Origin: an uncultured Gammaproteobacteria bacterium
GTDB lineage: Bacteria; Pseudomonadota; Gammaproteobacteria; JAADHQ01
Direction: 5' to 3'
NCBI GenBank assembly: GCA_947258655.1
Contig: CAMYJD010000022.1
Span: 1-64,000, forward strand
DNA: 64,000 nucleotides
This document shows positions 55,706 to 64,000 of this stretch, piece after piece (within the stretch, counting starts at the first letter, position 1; each line of letters starts with the position of its first letter). The position numbers were made by a program, and so were the translations under genes. The notes under the pieces are model-generated. The model was not told the origin of the DNA, searched no databases, and saw only the letters and a program-made list of their open reading frames with translations.

Positions 55706-56848
55706 TTATTCAATAATGACCTCTGCACCGGCCTCCACACCCTTGCGATCGATGGAAGTGACAACCTTGTCGCCTTCCTGCAGACCACTCAATACCTCGG
55801 TATAGATCCAGTTGGAGATACCCTTGTCAATCGTTCTTTGTTCCAGCATGCCTGTTTCCGCATTATAGACCAGCACCGTATTTTCGTCCTTGACGGCCTC
55901 GGTCGGTATTCGCAGTGTCTTGTCCCTGACTTCTACAATGACTTCCGCATCGGCACTATAGCCGGGCAGCAGTTCCTCGATATCCGCTTTATTGTCAAAG
56001 TCGACCTCGATATCGACAGTGCGTGCCTGTTTCTCGATATCGAGCACATAGGGCGCAATTCTGCGCACTGAGCCACTGAAGCTTCTGTTGCTGAATGCAT
56101 CGAGTGTAATTCGTGCGGGCATGCCGGTTTTCAATTCAGGGGCATCGACTTCATCAATGGGGGCGACGACATAGACGCAAGTCTGGTCGAACAGATCGAT
56201 CGTCGGCAAGGTTGGTACGCCGATCGGCGAGGGTGTCGCGAATTCGCCTATTTCCCCATTGACTTCGGCAATGATACCTTTAAACGGTGCGTGCAGTTGT
56301 GTGCGTTGCAATTGTGCCTGGACAAGTTGTGTCTTCGCCTCGCTGACCTGTATGCTGGCCTGGGCCGCGCGGCATGCAGCCCCTTTTGCCTGGGCGTTAC
56401 CGACGGCGCGATCAGTGTCTTCATCAGAGGCAAGTTTTTTCTTGCGCAGGGCCTTGAGCCTGCTGGCTTCCTTCTTGGCAACCTCCGCAGTTACGCAGGC
56501 CTCTGTGGCGCGCGACCGGGTGGCCCGGGTTTCCTTTTCAGAGAGCAGCAGTTCGGCCTTGATATCCTCGTTCCAGATTTCCAGCAACAGGGAGCCGGTC
56601 TGAACCTTGTCTCCTTCAGTTACCTGCAGACGGGCAATCTGGCCAGCAGTGGCGGGTGCCAGACGGGCACGCTTACAACTACGCACCGTGCCGGCACGGG
56701 TATTGGTTACGGTGTTTTCGACCTTGCCGATGCTAACCTGCTTTATTTTCACACTGACCGCTTCGGGGCGGGTGACGTGCCAGATCGTCACGGCTATGAT
56801 AACGACCAGGATTAAGAATAGTATGAGTTTCCCTGAATACCTGTTCAT
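55706..56848 (-). CDS. Periplasmic adaptor (membrane fusion) protein, MacA/HlyD type
   Basis: The 380-residue protein has an N-terminal membrane anchor (LILFLILVVIIAVTIWHV), lipoyl-like halves (TAGQIARLQVTEGDKVQTGS and LHAPFKGIIAEVNGEIGEF) around a coiled-coil hairpin, then beta-barrel and membrane-proximal domains. Two cysteines in the hairpin (EACVTAEV, AACRAAQ) are unusual. It should link the ABC permeases to an outer-membrane TolC-like channel, which is not encoded here. It is first in the operon. Confidence 0.92.
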   Translation of the reverse strand: MNRYSGKLILFLILVVIIAVTIWHVTRPEAVSVKIKQVSIGKVENTVTNTRAGTVRSCKRARLAPATAGQIARLQVTEGDKVQTGSLLLEIWNEDIKAELLLSEKETRATRSRATEACVTAEVAKKEASRLKALRKKKLASDEDTDRAVGNAQAKGAACRAAQASIQVSEAKTQLVQAQLQRTQLHAPFKGIIAEVNGEIGEFATPSPIGVPTLPTIDLFDQTCVYVVAPIDEVDAPELKTGMPARITLDAFSNRSFSGSVRRIAPYVLDIEKQARTVDIEVDFDNKADIEELLPGYSADAEVIVEVRDKTLRIPTEAVKDENTVLVYNAETGMLEQRTIDKGISNWIYTEVLSGLQEGDKVVTSIDRKGVEAGAEVIIE

Positions 56849-56880
56849 ATTATCCTGTCAATACGGATAGTATGGCGTGA

Positions 56881-57324
56881 CTAATCCACAATCCGTACTG
56901 CCAGTACATCACATTCAGCATTATGCAGGACAGGGTAGGCCGTCGAACCCAGTATGCGTTGTATGCCGTGACGACCATGGGAGCCGATGACGATCAGGTC
57001 GGCCTGTTTGTCCCTGGCATGTTGGGTGATTTCAGTTTTTGGTATGCCTGTAAGCACGATGGTGTGGTCTGTATTGATTGAATGTTCGTTAGCGAGTTGA
57101 GCGAGGCTTTCTTCGGCCTGTTTCACAATCTCCTCTTCATTACTGTACCAGTCTGGCACAATAATGGGTTCATAGCCGAAATCGATCGGAGGCAGGAATT
57201 CCACGACATGAACGAGAAAAACTGCGGCCTGGTTTTGTGTCGCAAGTTCGATACCTCGTGTGAGTACCTGCTTGCAGGCCGGTGAAAAATCGACGGCAAT
57301 AACAATGCGTTGATAGGCAGACAT
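56881..57324 (-). CDS. Universal stress protein UspA family
   Basis: The 147-residue protein starts with RIVIAVDFSPACKQVL and ends with the ATP-binding GxxGxHG motif region VIGSHGRHGIQRILGSTA, as in ATP-binding Usp proteins. It is monocistronic; the 177 bp upstream is AT-rich. It has no strict link to its neighbours. Confidence 0.92.
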   Translation of the reverse strand: MSAYQRIVIAVDFSPACKQVLTRGIELATQNQAAVFLVHVVEFLPPIDFGYEPIIVPDWYSNEEEIVKQAEESLAQLANEHSINTDHTIVLTGIPKTEITQHARDKQADLIVIGSHGRHGIQRILGSTAYPVLHNAECDVLAVRIVD

Positions 57325-57501
57325 CTCTCTACTCCAGTTGCAGCCCCCGCATTCTGATGTTGCTTTTGTAAATCCAGGGCTTTTGCACCGAGTAATAGAT
57401 CAGTGCAAAATGCACGCATTACTATCAATCTGTATTTACAGATTGATAGTAATTATTAAACTAACTTTCCTTACCGCATCAGAAAGCGCATATCGATAAA
57501 T

Positions 57502-57930
57502 TTATGTCAGTATGCGGATAAGGTCAGAAATGCGTTTTTCATCGGGCTCAGAACCCCGTAATTCCTCGGTATACAGATATGCCGCCAGGCGTGCCTGCTG
57601 GTCCTGATTGAGATCCACGTCCAGTTTCTTGGACATTTCCTCGGTTCTGATCAGGCACTCCTTCAGCATCTCAACATCCACTTCAGGTCGGGCACTGACA
57701 TCATATTGCAGCCACTCCGGAGTTACCTTCAGAATACTGGCCAGTTTTATGATATTGTCCTGCGAAACATTGCCGCCAGACTCCCAGATCGAGACACTGG
57801 CACGGGAAATATCCATACGCCTGGCCAGTTCGGCCTGGCTGATGCCGGCTTTGATTCTTGCCTTTTTGATTCTACTACTGAGACTTTCGCTGCGTCCTTT
57901 AAATGTATCAATTGCGGTATTTGTTTCCAT
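57502..57930 (-). CDS. XRE-family helix-turn-helix regulator
   Basis: The 142-residue protein has an HTH_3 domain at about 19-75 (RIKKARIKAGISQAELARRM, SRASVSIWESG, LKVTPEWLQYD). The C-terminal helical part of about 60 residues is not a peptidase domain. It could be a phage-type or host regulator; no partner toxin or phage gene is nearby. It is monocistronic. Confidence 0.88.
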   Translation of the reverse strand: METNTAIDTFKGRSESLSSRIKKARIKAGISQAELARRMDISRASVSIWESGGNVSQDNIIKLASILKVTPEWLQYDVSARPEVDVEMLKECLIRTEEMSKKLDVDLNQDQQARLAAYLYTEELRGSEPDEKRISDLIRILT

Positions 57931-58143
57931 TTTTATATCTCATAGCTGTGATTGATTTACGGTCCGATCGATAAGACTAAAATCCCTTTGCTTAATAATA
58001 TGAATATACGTCCAAATGCACTGATGTTCAATATTATTTGTTGAATTCGTCTGAAAATTTGACAGATTCTTCATATTGGGTTTATGTTTTTCCACCTGCT
58101 AAAAGGCTGATTTTCATGACAGTATAGACAGTCAGGTACATAA

Positions 58144-58983
58144 TTACCGGTTTATATCGATTCTCATGGACAGGTCGATGGCGCGGATGTCCTTGGTCAA
58201 CGAACCGACAGAGACAAAATCAACACCACTTTCTGCTACTTTTCTAATGGTTTTCAGGGTGATGCCTCCAGATGCCTCGAGCTCGGCCCTGCCGGCGGTC
58301 AGTGTGACGGCATCCCGCAGCTGTGCATGGTTCATATTGTCGAGTAATATTCTGTCGGCACCGGCCTCGAGTGCCTGCTGCAGCTGTTGCAGGTCTTCCA
58401 CCTCGACCTCGAGCATTTTATTGGTGCCGATCTCACGCGCGTTATGAATGGCCGCGGCGATTGAGCCAGCCGCAGCAATATGGTTTTCCTTGATCAGGAT
58501 CGCGTCATAGAGCCCGATGCGGTGATTGCTGCAGCCGCCACAATGAACCGCATATTTTTGTGCCAGGCGCAGACCCGGCAAGGTCTTGCGTGTATCCAGA
58601 ATGCGTGTATTCAGATCGGCAACGATATCGGCATATTTCCTCGCCAGTGTTGCTGTTGCCGACAGGGTCTGCAGGAAGTTCAGCGCGGTGCGTTCCGCCG
58701 TCAGCAATATGCGTGCATTGCCTTCGACCTTACACAGGACCTGCCCGGGCTCGACCTCGTCGCCGTCACTGACTTTCCACTCAATCCGGGTCATCGGGTC
58801 AAGCTGCAGAAATGCAGCATTGAACCAGTCCTGTCCGCAAATGGTTGCATGTTCACGACAAATGATCGTCGCGTTCGCCGTTTGTTGTGCTGGAATCAGT
58901 GATGCGGTGATATCACCATCACCGATGTCTTCCGCAAGCGCGATGCGTACCTGTTGTTCCAGGTCCTTTTTATAGTCGATCAA
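58144..58983 (-). CDS. nadC: Nicotinate-nucleotide pyrophosphorylase (carboxylating)
   Basis: The 279-residue quinolinate phosphoribosyltransferase has ALAEDIGDGDITA, the ILDTRKTLPGLRLAQKYAV block, HRIGLYDAILIKENH and LDNMNHAQLRDAV. It makes nicotinate mononucleotide for NAD. The start codon is TTG (58983). It lies 14 bp after the stop of the FKBP remnant, suggesting both once shared an operon. Confidence 0.96.
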   Translation of the reverse strand: MIDYKKDLEQQVRIALAEDIGDGDITASLIPAQQTANATIICREHATICGQDWFNAAFLQLDPMTRIEWKVSDGDEVEPGQVLCKVEGNARILLTAERTALNFLQTLSATATLARKYADIVADLNTRILDTRKTLPGLRLAQKYAVHCGGCSNHRIGLYDAILIKENHIAAAGSIAAAIHNAREIGTNKMLEVEVEDLQQLQQALEAGADRILLDNMNHAQLRDAVTLTAGRAELEASGGITLKTIRKVAESGVDFVSVGSLTKDIRAIDLSMRIDINR

Positions 58984-58997
58984 GTGCCTGTCTTTCC

Positions 58998-59170
58998 TTA
59001 TTCGCTGACTTTAAGCAGTTCCACTTCAAACGCCGGCATGGCATTGGGCGGGATTACACCACCGGCAGCACCATAGCCCAGGCGATGGGGAAACTGAACG
59101 GGTCAGTACGATCCTTGCTGGAGTCGAATTTGGTGCTGTCATAATCAATACCTGGTTCCGTACTTACATG
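58998..59170 (-). pseudogene. Remnant of an FKBP-type peptidyl-prolyl isomerase gene
   Basis: Two FKBP pieces lie next to each other in different frames. The first reads TEPGIDYDSTKFDSSKDRTD and PFSFP, matching the N-terminal FDSS..R..PF.F region. The second, shifted by one frame, reads RLGYGAAGGVIPPNAMPAFE and VELLKVSE before TAA. The middle (usually GWDEG...G.R) is missing, so an internal deletion broke the gene. No start codon or upstream half is present. Confidence 0.8.
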
Positions 59171-59200
59171 GCGTTATTCTAGCATGGCTATGGCATGTAA

Positions 59201-59719
59201 TCAGGGGTATTGTCGCAATGTCAATGTATCGCCACGTTGAATCAATTCCAGTTTTTTCAATACATTCATGCCCAGTAGCACGCCTTCATCATCCATATAA
59301 GGGTTGATATTGGCGCTGATGTCATGCAATACAATATCGGCGATGCGCAGTTCCTGCAGGCGTGTGGAATAAACCTGGATAGTGCCGTTGGCCGTATTCA
59401 CACTCAGTGGAAAGCCTTTTTCCAGGCCAATGCGACTGGCGAGCCGTTCCGGTATCGACACATTGGTCGCTCCGGTGTCGAGTAAAAAGGTGACCTTATG
59501 GTTATTGATGTGTCCGGGCGTAATATAGTGTCCGGCACGGTTACGCAGCAGCTGTACCTCGCGGGTACCGGATTCCAGTATACGGCCTTGCAGATCCTGA
59601 TTGGGATTATGTTGCTTTTCCAGCAGATCATTAAAAAACAGTGTCAGCAACCCGAGGACGATGAGCCAGGCGGCAATAATCATACCCTTGCCAATGGATT
59701 TGCTATGATCTTGTGACAT
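59201..59719 (-). CDS. Membrane-anchored retropepsin-like aspartic protease (TIGR02281 type)
   Basis: The 172-residue protein has a TM at about 13-30 and a periplasmic retropepsin domain with the active-site LLDTGATNVSIP at 79-90 and a second conserved GMNVLKKLELIQR block. One domain per chain means it must dimerise. ATG 59719 (MSQDHSKSIGKG) is preferred over 59788, which would overlap queE. It is divergent from queE with 63 bp between them. Confidence 0.9.
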   Translation of the reverse strand: MSQDHSKSIGKGMIIAAWLIVLGLLTLFFNDLLEKQHNPNQDLQGRILESGTREVQLLRNRAGHYITPGHINNHKVTFLLDTGATNVSIPERLASRIGLEKGFPLSVNTANGTIQVYSTRLQELRIADIVLHDISANINPYMDDEGVLLGMNVLKKLELIQRGDTLTLRQYP

Positions 59720-59782
59720 CCAGCGATTATACCGGGATCCGGCAATGCAGATCAAAATGCGCAGATAGTGTAGAATTTGCGC

Positions 59783-60457
59783 ATGCAATTAAAGAGTAAC
59801 CATAGTGAGCAGGAAGCCGAGCGTCTGCGTATCAGCGAAATCTTCCATTCATTACAGGGTGAGGCAAACACGGTCGGCTATCCTACCGTGTTTATTCGCC
59901 TGACCGGGTGCCCGTTACGCTGTGGCTATTGCGACACCAGCTATGCCTTCACAGGTGGCACCTGGATGGAGCTGGATCAGATCATAAACAGTGTCCAGAC
60001 CTATGGCGCACAGCATGTTACCGTCACCGGCGGCGAGCCATTGGCACAAAAGGCATGTGTGGTTTTACTCGAACGTCTGTGTGATCTCGGCCTGCAGGTG
60101 TCACTCGAGACCAGCGGTGCGCTGGATATCAGCAATGTCGATGCGCGTGTCAGCCGGGTTATGGATCTGAAAACCCCGGGGTCGGGCGAGCAGGATAAAA
60201 ATCGACTGCAGAATATCGAGCTATTAACCCCGCATGATCAGCTCAAGTTTGTGATCAGTGACAGACAGGATTTTGACTGGGCCTGTGAACAGATCAGGGC
60301 CTATCGTTTGACCGAGCGTTGTGAGGTCCTGATGTCACCGGTATTTGAACAGATGGATGCAGCCAAACTGGCGCAATGGGTGCTCGAGTCAGGTCTGCAG
60401 ATCCGCTTCCAGTTGCAATTGCATAAACTGTTGTGGGGTGACGAGCCCGGGCGTTGA
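59783..60457 (+). CDS. queE: 7-carboxy-7-deazaguanine synthase
   Basis: The 224-residue radical SAM enzyme has the CxxxCxxC cluster site CPLRCGYC (Cys43, 47, 50) and the VTGGEPLAQ motif. It makes CDG in the queuosine/7-deazaguanine pathway. ATG 59783 is preferred over TTG 59777. It is 40 bp before queC. No preQ1 riboswitch is visible. Confidence 0.96.
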   Translation: MQLKSNHSEQEAERLRISEIFHSLQGEANTVGYPTVFIRLTGCPLRCGYCDTSYAFTGGTWMELDQIINSVQTYGAQHVTVTGGEPLAQKACVVLLERLCDLGLQVSLETSGALDISNVDARVSRVMDLKTPGSGEQDKNRLQNIELLTPHDQLKFVISDRQDFDWACEQIRAYRLTERCEVLMSPVFEQMDAAKLAQWVLESGLQIRFQLQLHKLLWGDEPGR

Positions 60458-60497
60458 CCATGCGTCTGCTAACGAGCACGTATAATCAGGTTTAATC

Positions 60498-61184
60498 GTG
60501 ATGAATGAACAGAACAAGGCCGTTGTCCTCGTATCCGGGGGGTTGGACTCAGCAACGACACTGGCGATGGCGCGCGACCAGGGATTTGCATGCCATGCGC
60601 TGAGCTTCCACTATGGCCAGCGCCATGTCGCCGAGCTCAATGCGGCCGAACGGGTGGCACAATCACTTGGCGCGGTCATGCACAAGACCATCCATATTGA
60701 CCTTGGCGGTATAGGCGGCTCGGCATTGACCGACCACTCTATTGATGTGCCGGACAAGGCCGGTAGCGGCATACCCGTGACCTATGTCCCTGCACGAAAT
60801 ACAGTATTTCTGTCGCTGGCGCTGGCCTGGGCCGAAGTGCTTGAGGCGCGTGACATCTTTATCGGTGTTAATGCCGTCGATTACTCGGGGTATCCGGATT
60901 GTCGCCCGGATTACATCAGTGCCTATGAAAAAATGGCCAATCTGGCAACCCGTGCCGGTGTCGAGGGTCATCCTACTCATATACAGACACCACTGATAAA
61001 TATGACAAAAGTCGCGATTATACAGGCGGGCTCTCGTCTTGGTGTCGACTATAGCGAGACCGTATCCTGTTATGCCGCCGATGCGCAGGGAAGGGCCTGT
61101 GGCCGCTGTGATTCCTGCAGGATACGGCGCGAAGGCTTTGCCGCGGCCGGCCTTGCTGATCCAACGCAATACGTAAGTTATTGA
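60498..61184 (+). CDS. queC: 7-cyano-7-deazaguanine synthase
   Basis: The 228-residue ATP-dependent enzyme has the PP-loop SGGLDS at 13-18 and the C-terminal zinc cysteines [18 protein letters not shown]. It converts CDG to preQ0. It follows queE in the usual pair. ATG 60501 is an equally possible start. Confidence 0.97.
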   Translation: MMNEQNKAVVLVSGGLDSATTLAMARDQGFACHALSFHYGQRHVAELNAAERVAQSLGAVMHKTIHIDLGGIGGSALTDHSIDVPDKAGSGIPVTYVPARNTVFLSLALAWAEVLEARDIFIGVNAVDYSGYPDCRPDYISAYEKMANLATRAGVEGHPTHIQTPLINMTKVAIIQAGSRLGVDYSETVSCYAADAQGRACGRCDSCRIRREGFAAAGLADPTQYVSY

Positions 61185-61318
61185 ATTCAATGCAAAGCGA
61201 TGCATAAAAGCTGGATATCTGTATATCATCAAGGTAGAATAGCCGAGTTTTTTATCCAGGTATCCTGTTATGCAGATAGGATGCAACAGTAATTAGCTTG
61301 ATAATTGAGGGTATTGAA

Positions 61319-62581
61319 ATGGTTTTTCAGGATTTTGCCAGCGCACAATCTTATTTCCTTTGGGCCACGTTTATTGTCGCTCTGGTAATGGGTGCTGTGG
61401 TCAATAAAACAAATTTTTGCACAATGGGTGCGGTATCCGATTCGGTCAACATGGGTGACAATGGACGTATGCGCGCCTGGTTCCTGGCTATCGCGGTTGC
61501 CATGCTCGGAGTTGTGATCCTGGAAGCTATGAACCTTGTCAATACCGATAGTGCATTCCCTCCCTATCGTGGCGATCAGTTGATCTGGGCAGAGAACCTG
61601 CTTGGTGGAATCGTATTCGGTATCGGTATGACCCTGGCCAGTGGTTGCGGTAACAAGACCCTGATTCGTATCGGTGGCGGTAATATCAAGTCGATCATGG
61701 TACTGCTGGTTATCGGTGTGATCGCCTATTATATGATTAATCCGTTCCCGGGTAGTGACCAGACCCTGATGTCACTGCTGTTCTTTGACTGGATTCGTCC
61801 GCTGGCGGTATCTTTGAAAACCCCTCAGGATCTTGGCGCTATCATCGATGCAGAGCATGTTGAACGTATGCGAATGGTCATCGGCGGATTTATAGCCGTA
61901 GTGATACTGTTCATCGTCTTTATCTCCAAGGAATTCCGTAGCAGTTTTGACAATATCCTCGGCGGCCTTGTCGTCGGCCTGGCTGTCCTGGCTGGCTGGT
62001 ATATCAGTGGCGCCATGGTAAAAATCGAAGCAGAAGGCGAGTTGTTACGCCTGATTGATTATGCGCAAAACTGGGATATGCTGGCTGACAGCGATGAGGG
62101 CAAGCCTGCCGAAATGCGTTCACTGAACTCGCAGTCATTTACCTTTATAAATCCGATGGGCCAGACCTATGGCTATGTGACTGGAGGTTTTGCAGCGAAA
62201 TACCTGACCTTTGGCCTGATGGCGCTGTTTGGCGTTATTGCCGGTTCCTTCCTGTGGTCTGTCGTGACACGCAGCTTCCGTATTGAATGGTTCGCTTCTT
62301 TCAAGGATTTTTTCAATCACCTGATCGGCGCGGTGCTAATGGGTTTTGGTGGCGTACTCGCCGTTGGTTGCACTATCGGTCAGGGAATTACCGGCGTCTC
62401 CACACTTGCGCTGGGTTCAATGATTGCACTGGCCGGTATCATCTTCGGTAGCGCGATAACGATGAAAATACAGCTTTACAAGATGATGTATGAAGATGCC
62501 AGTTTCATGTCTGCCTTTATTACCGGCCTTGTCGATATGCGATTACTGCCGAAGGGTATGCGTAAACTGGAAGGAATCTGA
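61319..62581 (+). CDS. YeeE/YedE-family sulfur-compound permease
   Basis: The 420-residue protein has about ten membrane segments and two conserved Cys-Gly motifs, ASGCGNKTLIRIGGGN and AVGCTIGQGITG. In the thiosulfate transporter YeeE/TsuA such cysteines pass the substrate through the pore. A role in sulfur-compound uptake or export fits a sulfur oxidiser. ATG 61319 has GAGG 8 bp upstream and is preferred over TTG 61298. It is transcribed towards tRNA-Lys and soxB. Confidence 0.88.
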   Translation: MVFQDFASAQSYFLWATFIVALVMGAVVNKTNFCTMGAVSDSVNMGDNGRMRAWFLAIAVAMLGVVILEAMNLVNTDSAFPPYRGDQLIWAENLLGGIVFGIGMTLASGCGNKTLIRIGGGNIKSIMVLLVIGVIAYYMINPFPGSDQTLMSLLFFDWIRPLAVSLKTPQDLGAIIDAEHVERMRMVIGGFIAVVILFIVFISKEFRSSFDNILGGLVVGLAVLAGWYISGAMVKIEAEGELLRLIDYAQNWDMLADSDEGKPAEMRSLNSQSFTFINPMGQTYGYVTGGFAAKYLTFGLMALFGVIAGSFLWSVVTRSFRIEWFASFKDFFNHLIGAVLMGFGGVLAVGCTIGQGITGVSTLALGSMIALAGIIFGSAITMKIQLYKMMYEDASFMSAFITGLVDMRLLPKGMRKLEGI

Positions 62582-62645
62582 AAAAATACCACCGGGGGTC
62601 TTGCGATTCCCGGTGGTTCCAGTATCATGCGCTTTCTAATATTTC

Positions 62646-62721
62646 GGGCCGTTAGCTCAGTTGGTAGAGCAGTGGACTTTTAATCCATTGGTCGTGCGTT
62701 CGAGTCGCACACGGCCCACCA
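62646..62721 (+). tRNA. tRNA-Lys (anticodon TTT)
   Basis: A complete 76-nt cloverleaf: acceptor GGGCCGT with ACGGCCC, D arm GCTC-AGTTGGTA-GAGC, anticodon loop CTTTTAA (TTT), T loop TTCGAGT, and encoded CCA. Confidence 0.97.
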
Positions 62722-62984
62722 TTTTTACATATCAGGGGAGCAGTCAGCATGCTGATTGCTCATCCCGATTCCTCTATTGAACGCCATATCCACGTGCCGT
62801 TTATATATTTCTCAGGCGTAGAGCAATAACCTGGATAAACAGGTCATACCCCATTGTGAATGATGTGTGCCTGCAGGATAAGCGGATCCGCGTATATTCT
62901 GCGCGATAAGTCGGGAATACGCCTGTGTGTTGCCCTCAAGGTTTGCGCGACAGGGTATCTGTCCTATCCTGACGCCAATCAGGT
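62722..62984. other. Gene-free stretch with a 22-bp palindrome
   Basis: AGCAGTCAGCATGCTGATTG CT at 62739-62760 is an inverted repeat with one mismatch pair, 17 bp after tRNA-Lys. No T-run follows, so it is not a typical terminator. The rest shows no convincing gene; the ORF at 62860-63324 runs antisense into soxB and is a shadow. Confidence 0.4.
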
Positions 62985-63015
62985 AAAAAAAAGCCCCGCA
63001 TCGCGGGGCTTTTTC
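62985..63015. terminator. Bidirectional terminator after soxB
   Basis: AAGCCCCGC-ATC-GCGGGGCTT is a 9-bp stem bordered by eight A on the left and TTTTT on the right. It lies 18 bp past the soxB stop and can serve minus-strand soxB as well as plus-strand transcripts. Confidence 0.9.
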
Positions 63016-63032
63016 TGCATCCAGGTGTGGAA

Positions 63033-64000
63033 TTACATTTCAAGGCCGGGATTCGTTCCGAGTCCCTTGATCTTGGGTTCATTGAACTCGGAGATCTTGA
63101 CGACAGTCTTCTGGTTACGCAGGTATTCGGAAACAACATCCCAGATAGGGCGTCCTTCCAGTGGTTGGGCGACACTGGCCCAGCCGGCGACCATGTATTT
63201 CTTGCCGGGGGTGACCTTTTCGTCGTTCAGCTCCATATCGGTAATGCGTTTGCCAATGGTCTCGGTCGGATCGATCGCAAACTTCAGGCCACCGACACGA
63301 ACCATATCACCACCTTGCTGGTAATACGGGTCAGTGTTGAAGATATTATCGGCAACATCTTCCAGTACCGTCTTGATGAATTCACCGGTCATCTCGTTAC
63401 GTGTGACAACCGGGTAGGTCAGGCCAGTCTGGGTCATGACGTGGTCGAAGGTGATGTCCTGTCCCGGCAGGACGCTGACACCCCAACGGAACCCAGGTGA
63501 GAATGCAATCTCGGCATCCTGGACTTCCATCAATGCATCACAGATCAACTGGTCAAAGGTGCCGTTGAAGTTACCGCGTCGATAGAGTAGGTCACCGGCA
63601 ACGGCAAGCTTCTCTTCGAGTTTGTTTTTCATGTTGAAGGTCTTGCCTTCGAAGGTGACATCCTGATCGCGCATCTTGTTGATATAGGTGGTCATCGTTG
63701 TGTCGGGTTCGATCAGGTTCGAGAATACCGGCAGCATCTTGAAGCGGAAATCACGGACCTTGCCGTTTTTAACATCAAAATCCAGTACCGATAGGAACTT
63801 GCCATTGGATCCGGAGTTGATGACCAGGGTTTTGCCAGCGGCGTTGCTGACTTCAACAGGGGCAGGAACCGCATCATGCGTGTGACCACCCATGATTGCA
63901 TCAATGCCCGTTACGCGGCTGGCCATCTTCAGATCGACGTCCATGCCATTATGTGACAGTACGACAACGACCTGCGCGCCTTCGCCGCGGGCCTTGTCGA
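63033..64000 (-). CDS. soxB: SoxB thiosulfohydrolase (5' end outside the window)
   Basis: The visible 322 codons are the C-terminal part of a SoxB: VVVLSHNGMDVDLKMAS at the edge, the metallophosphoesterase motif MGGHTHDAVPAPV, a 5'-nucleotidase C domain (FNGTFDQLICDALMEVQDAE, SPGFRWGVSVLPGQ) and PYYQQGGDMVRVGGL. SoxB is the di-manganese enzyme that removes sulfate from the sulfur bound to SoxYZ. The reading frame is open to base 64000, so the ORF-track start at 63944 is artificial. It marks the organism as a thiosulfate/sulfur oxidiser. Confidence 0.95.
   Translation of the reverse strand, partial: DKARGEGAQVVVVLSHNGMDVDLKMASRVTGIDAIMGGHTHDAVPAPVEVSNAAGKTLVINSGSNGKFLSVLDFDVKNGKVRDFRFKMLPVFSNLIEPDTTMTTYINKMRDQDVTFEGKTFNMKNKLEEKLAVAGDLLYRRGNFNGTFDQLICDALMEVQDAEIAFSPGFRWGVSVLPGQDITFDHVMTQTGLTYPVVTRNEMTGEFIKTVLEDVADNIFNTDPYYQQGGDMVRVGGLKFAIDPTETIGKRITDMELNDEKVTPGKKYMVAGWASVAQPLEGRPIWDVVSEYLRNQKTVVKISEFNEPKIKGLGTNPGLEM

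Noticed and set aside
59720-59782. preQ1 riboswitch before queE
   Set aside because: The 63-bp divergent gap is too short and shows no aptamer-like pseudoknot elements.
62860-63324. 154-residue plus-strand ORF near soxB
   Set aside because: It crosses the terminator and runs antisense into soxB; composition is that of a shadow frame.

Overview
The window reads as a chromosomal segment of a sulfur-oxidising gammaproteobacterium. The sulfur evidence is a 5'-truncated soxB at the right edge, a two-cysteine DsrC-family protein (12.3 kb) and a YeeE/YedE sulfur-compound permease (61.3 kb). The gammaproteobacterial evidence is the conserved block ispB / rplU-rpmA-obgE-proB / rpsT / murJ-ribF-ileS-lspA-fkpB / ispH, an Rsd-type anti-sigma factor, a minor type IV pilin cluster beside ispH, and a UUG start on rpsT. 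A glycolate oxidase operon (glcDEF) and an ammonium transporter suit an autotroph, which is inference. I see no phage, IS element, CRISPR array or rRNA. Two tRNAs are present: Pro(CGG) and Lys(TTT).

Layout. 0-0.4 kb: intergenic REP-like repeats. 0.4-7.5 kb: small and accessory genes (DUF2461 protein, a lipoprotein with a C-terminal pilin domain, PilZ protein, thioredoxin-like protein, His-rich secreted protein, small conserved proteins, Rsd). 7.7-10.7 kb: a glycine-zipper protein, a PepSY protein and a PhoP/PhoQ-like two-component system, probably one operon. 10.8-12.7 kb: mazG, a YkgJ-type cysteine-cluster protein and a DsrC-type protein. 12.9-14.5 kb: amt and a tandem-repeat zone ending at tRNA-Pro. 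14.6-26.2 kb: housekeeping block. 26.3-34.2 kb: minor pilin/PilY1 operon on the minus strand. 34.5-37.2 kb: ispH, a ThiO-like oxidase and a Fur-family regulator. 37.3-37.7 kb: tandem 36-bp repeats and REP-like sequence. 37.7-45.7 kb: a compact seven-gene minus-strand operon. 46.1-48.6 kb: GGDEF-EAL protein. 48.8-52.5 kb: glcDEF. 52.6-56.8 kb: MacAB-like efflux genes. 56.9-59.7 kb: universal stress protein, XRE regulator, nadC, a broken FKBP gene and a retropepsin-like protease. 59.8-62.6 kb: queE, queC, yeeE. Then tRNA-Lys and soxB.

The best candidate for an undescribed system is the seven-gene operon at 37.7-45.7 kb. It holds two different substrate-binding proteins fused to OmpA-type peptidoglycan-binding domains, a membrane-anchored VWA protein, a coiled-coil membrane protein, a TelA-family protein, and an ABC permease and ATPase of the taurine/nitrate type. 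The gaps are small (4-70 bp), so the products very likely work together as an envelope-anchored uptake, sensing or stress module. Its substrate cannot be read from the sequence.

Other points of interest: an 11-bp direct repeat (TTCAG) at the same distance from a -10-like hexamer upstream of both the His-rich gene and the two-component operon; a pilin domain at the end of a lipoprotein; three lectin-like repeats inside PilY1; two families of strictly 7-bp-periodic intergenic repeats, one of which reads into the 3' end of proB; and an inverted repeat in front of the Fur-family gene resembling an Irr-type operator.
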